From positions 1 through 14,574 of the forward strand of contig CAYYQW010000089.1 of assembly GCA_964472505.1 (NCBI GenBank): a stretch of 14,574 bases of DNA. Reading direction: 5' to 3'. This DNA is from JAYEIA01 sp964472505 (lineage in GTDB: Bacteria > Bacteroidota > Bacteroidia > Bacteroidales > JAADGE01). Shown here in pieces: positions 13,875-14,574 of the stretch. The position numbers were made by a program, and so were the translations under genes. Within the stretch, counting starts at the first letter, position 1, and each line of letters begins with the position of its first letter. Below the pieces are notes generated by a model. The model worked only from the letters and a program-made list of their open reading frames with translations. It did no database searches and had not been told where the DNA came from.

Positions 13875-14534
13875 TTATGAGTTTTTTATATGTTCGGATT
13901 TCTCCAATTTATTAAGAATAACAGCCAGATTTGAGTATATGGAAGTGTTTTCCACAATAATACCCTCAGGCACTCGAATGGTAGTCGGCGAAAAATTCCA
14001 AATGGCTTTAATACCCCAACTAATCATCATTTCGGCTATATTTTGAGATATTTCGGCCGGGGTGGTAATGATTCCGATTTTACAATGAAGCCGTTCAGCC
14101 AAATTTTTAAATTTATCCGGATGAAATATGTCGATGTCTCCGATTTGTTTTCCGACTTTGTCCGGGTCAATATCAAAAGCAGCTACTATTTTCAGACCTG
14201 AATTTGTAAAGCCTTCGTATTTTAAAAGAGCAGCGCCTAAATTACCGGCACCCACCAGAAATGCTAAATTGGTGCGATTGTACCCGAGAAATTCTTCGAG
14301 CGCGGCAACCAATTCGGCAACATTATAACCAATACGCGTTCGCCCTGTTACACCGGTATATGCTAAGTCTTTGGTGATTTGCGTGGAATCCGATTTAAGG
14401 TCGCGCGCCATCTGCGGTGCCGAGATATTTTCTTTTCCGCTTTCCATTATCACTTTCAGAAATGAGAGATAAGTCGGTAATCGTCTGATTGTGGGTTCCG
14501 GAACACCTATATATTTTTTTTCTTTTGATTTCAT
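13875..14534 (-). CDS. rex: Redox-sensing transcriptional repressor Rex
   Basis: This 219-residue protein has the two Rex domains. A winged-helix DNA-binding domain at about residues 12-80 includes VPEPTIRRLPTYLSFL and the helix DLKSDSTQITKDLAY. A Rossmann domain follows, with VGAGNLG (94-100) as the GxGxxG dinucleotide loop and AAFDIDPDKVG (118-128), whose acidic residue after strand 2 suits NAD(H) rather than NADP(H). The C-terminal helix allows the domain-swapped dimer of known Rex proteins. Rex releases DNA when NADH is high, which would induce hydrogenase genes when reducing equivalents accumulate. It is the first gene of the unit and is followed 11 bases later by hydC, so it is likely cotranscribed with its targets. 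I found no clear Rex operator within the 40 bases visible upstream. Confidence 0.93.
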   Translation of the reverse strand: MKSKEKKYIGVPEPTIRRLPTYLSFLKVIMESGKENISAPQMARDLKSDSTQITKDLAYTGVTGRTRIGYNVAELVAALEEFLGYNRTNLAFLVGAGNLGAALLKYEGFTNSGLKIVAAFDIDPDKVGKQIGDIDIFHPDKFKNLAERLHCKIGIITTPAEISQNIAEMMISWGIKAIWNFSPTTIRVPEGIIVENTSIYSNLAVILNKLEKSEHIKNS

Positions 14535-14562
14535 ATATAAAGAATTTCTTCGCTATTAAATA

Positions 14563-14570
14563 CAAGATTA
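14563..14570 (-). promoter_or_regulatory. Possible -7 promoter element of the rex-hydCBA operon
   Basis: On the minus strand TAATCTTG differs from TAnnTTTG at one base and lies 28 bases before the rex ATG. The -33 region falls outside the window, so this cannot be confirmed here. Confidence 0.25.
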
Positions 14571-14574
14571 TTGC

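Noticed and set aside
1..14574. CRISPR array, insertion sequence, tRNA or rRNA
   Set aside because: No regularly spaced repeats, transposase reading frame, terminal inverted repeats or tRNA-like cloverleaf were recognised by eye.

Overview
The window looks like a chromosomal segment of an anaerobic, fermentative member of the Bacteroidota. The DNA is AT-rich, several genes are preceded by the Bacteroidota -7 promoter element (TAnnTTTG), one gene encodes a lipoprotein with a clear lipobox, and the main operon is a fermentative [FeFe]-hydrogenase operon. The species cannot be named from the sequence.

Right part (about 6136-14534, all minus strand, so transcribed from high to low coordinates). 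First comes rex (NADH/NAD+-sensing repressor), then hydC, hydB and hydA. These three encode a trimeric group A3-type [FeFe] hydrogenase, which in characterised relatives couples NADH and reduced ferredoxin to H2. A strong intrinsic terminator follows hydA. A second unit with its own promoter-like element then encodes a PAS-linked hydrogenase homologue of the sensory type, in which Ala replaces the proton-relay Cys, followed by a PP2C/SpoIIE-type phosphatase with an uncharacterised C-terminal domain. My reading is that Rex reports the NADH state, HydABC makes or consumes H2, and the sensor-phosphatase pair reports H2 or redox state to an unknown phosphoprotein. The hydEFG maturases are not in the window.

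Middle part (about 3344-6034). A DUF1848 gene (minus), with a radical-SAM-like Cys motif at its C-terminus, is transcribed divergently from a two-gene plus-strand unit: a lipoprotein esterase of the alpha/beta-hydrolase fold and a small secreted beta-rich protein. Twin near-perfect palindromes that share a 14-base core separate this unit from the convergent phosphatase gene.

Left part (1-3343). The 5' end of a gene with a possible PD-(D/E)XK nuclease motif runs off the left edge. Next comes a long-chain acyl-CoA synthetase. After it lies a decayed interval (about 2450-3343) holding an XRE-type regulator broken by a nonsense codon and a frameshift, a short coding-like fragment with an internal stop, and a possible frameshifted small gene coupled by ATGA to the DUF1848 gene.

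Nothing here is a clearly new multi-gene system. The points most worth a second look are the sensor hydrogenase/phosphatase pair with its unknown C-terminal domain, the C-terminal radical-SAM-like motif, the gene graveyard, and the palindromes and hairpins placed just after stop codons. No tRNA, rRNA, CRISPR array or insertion sequence was seen.
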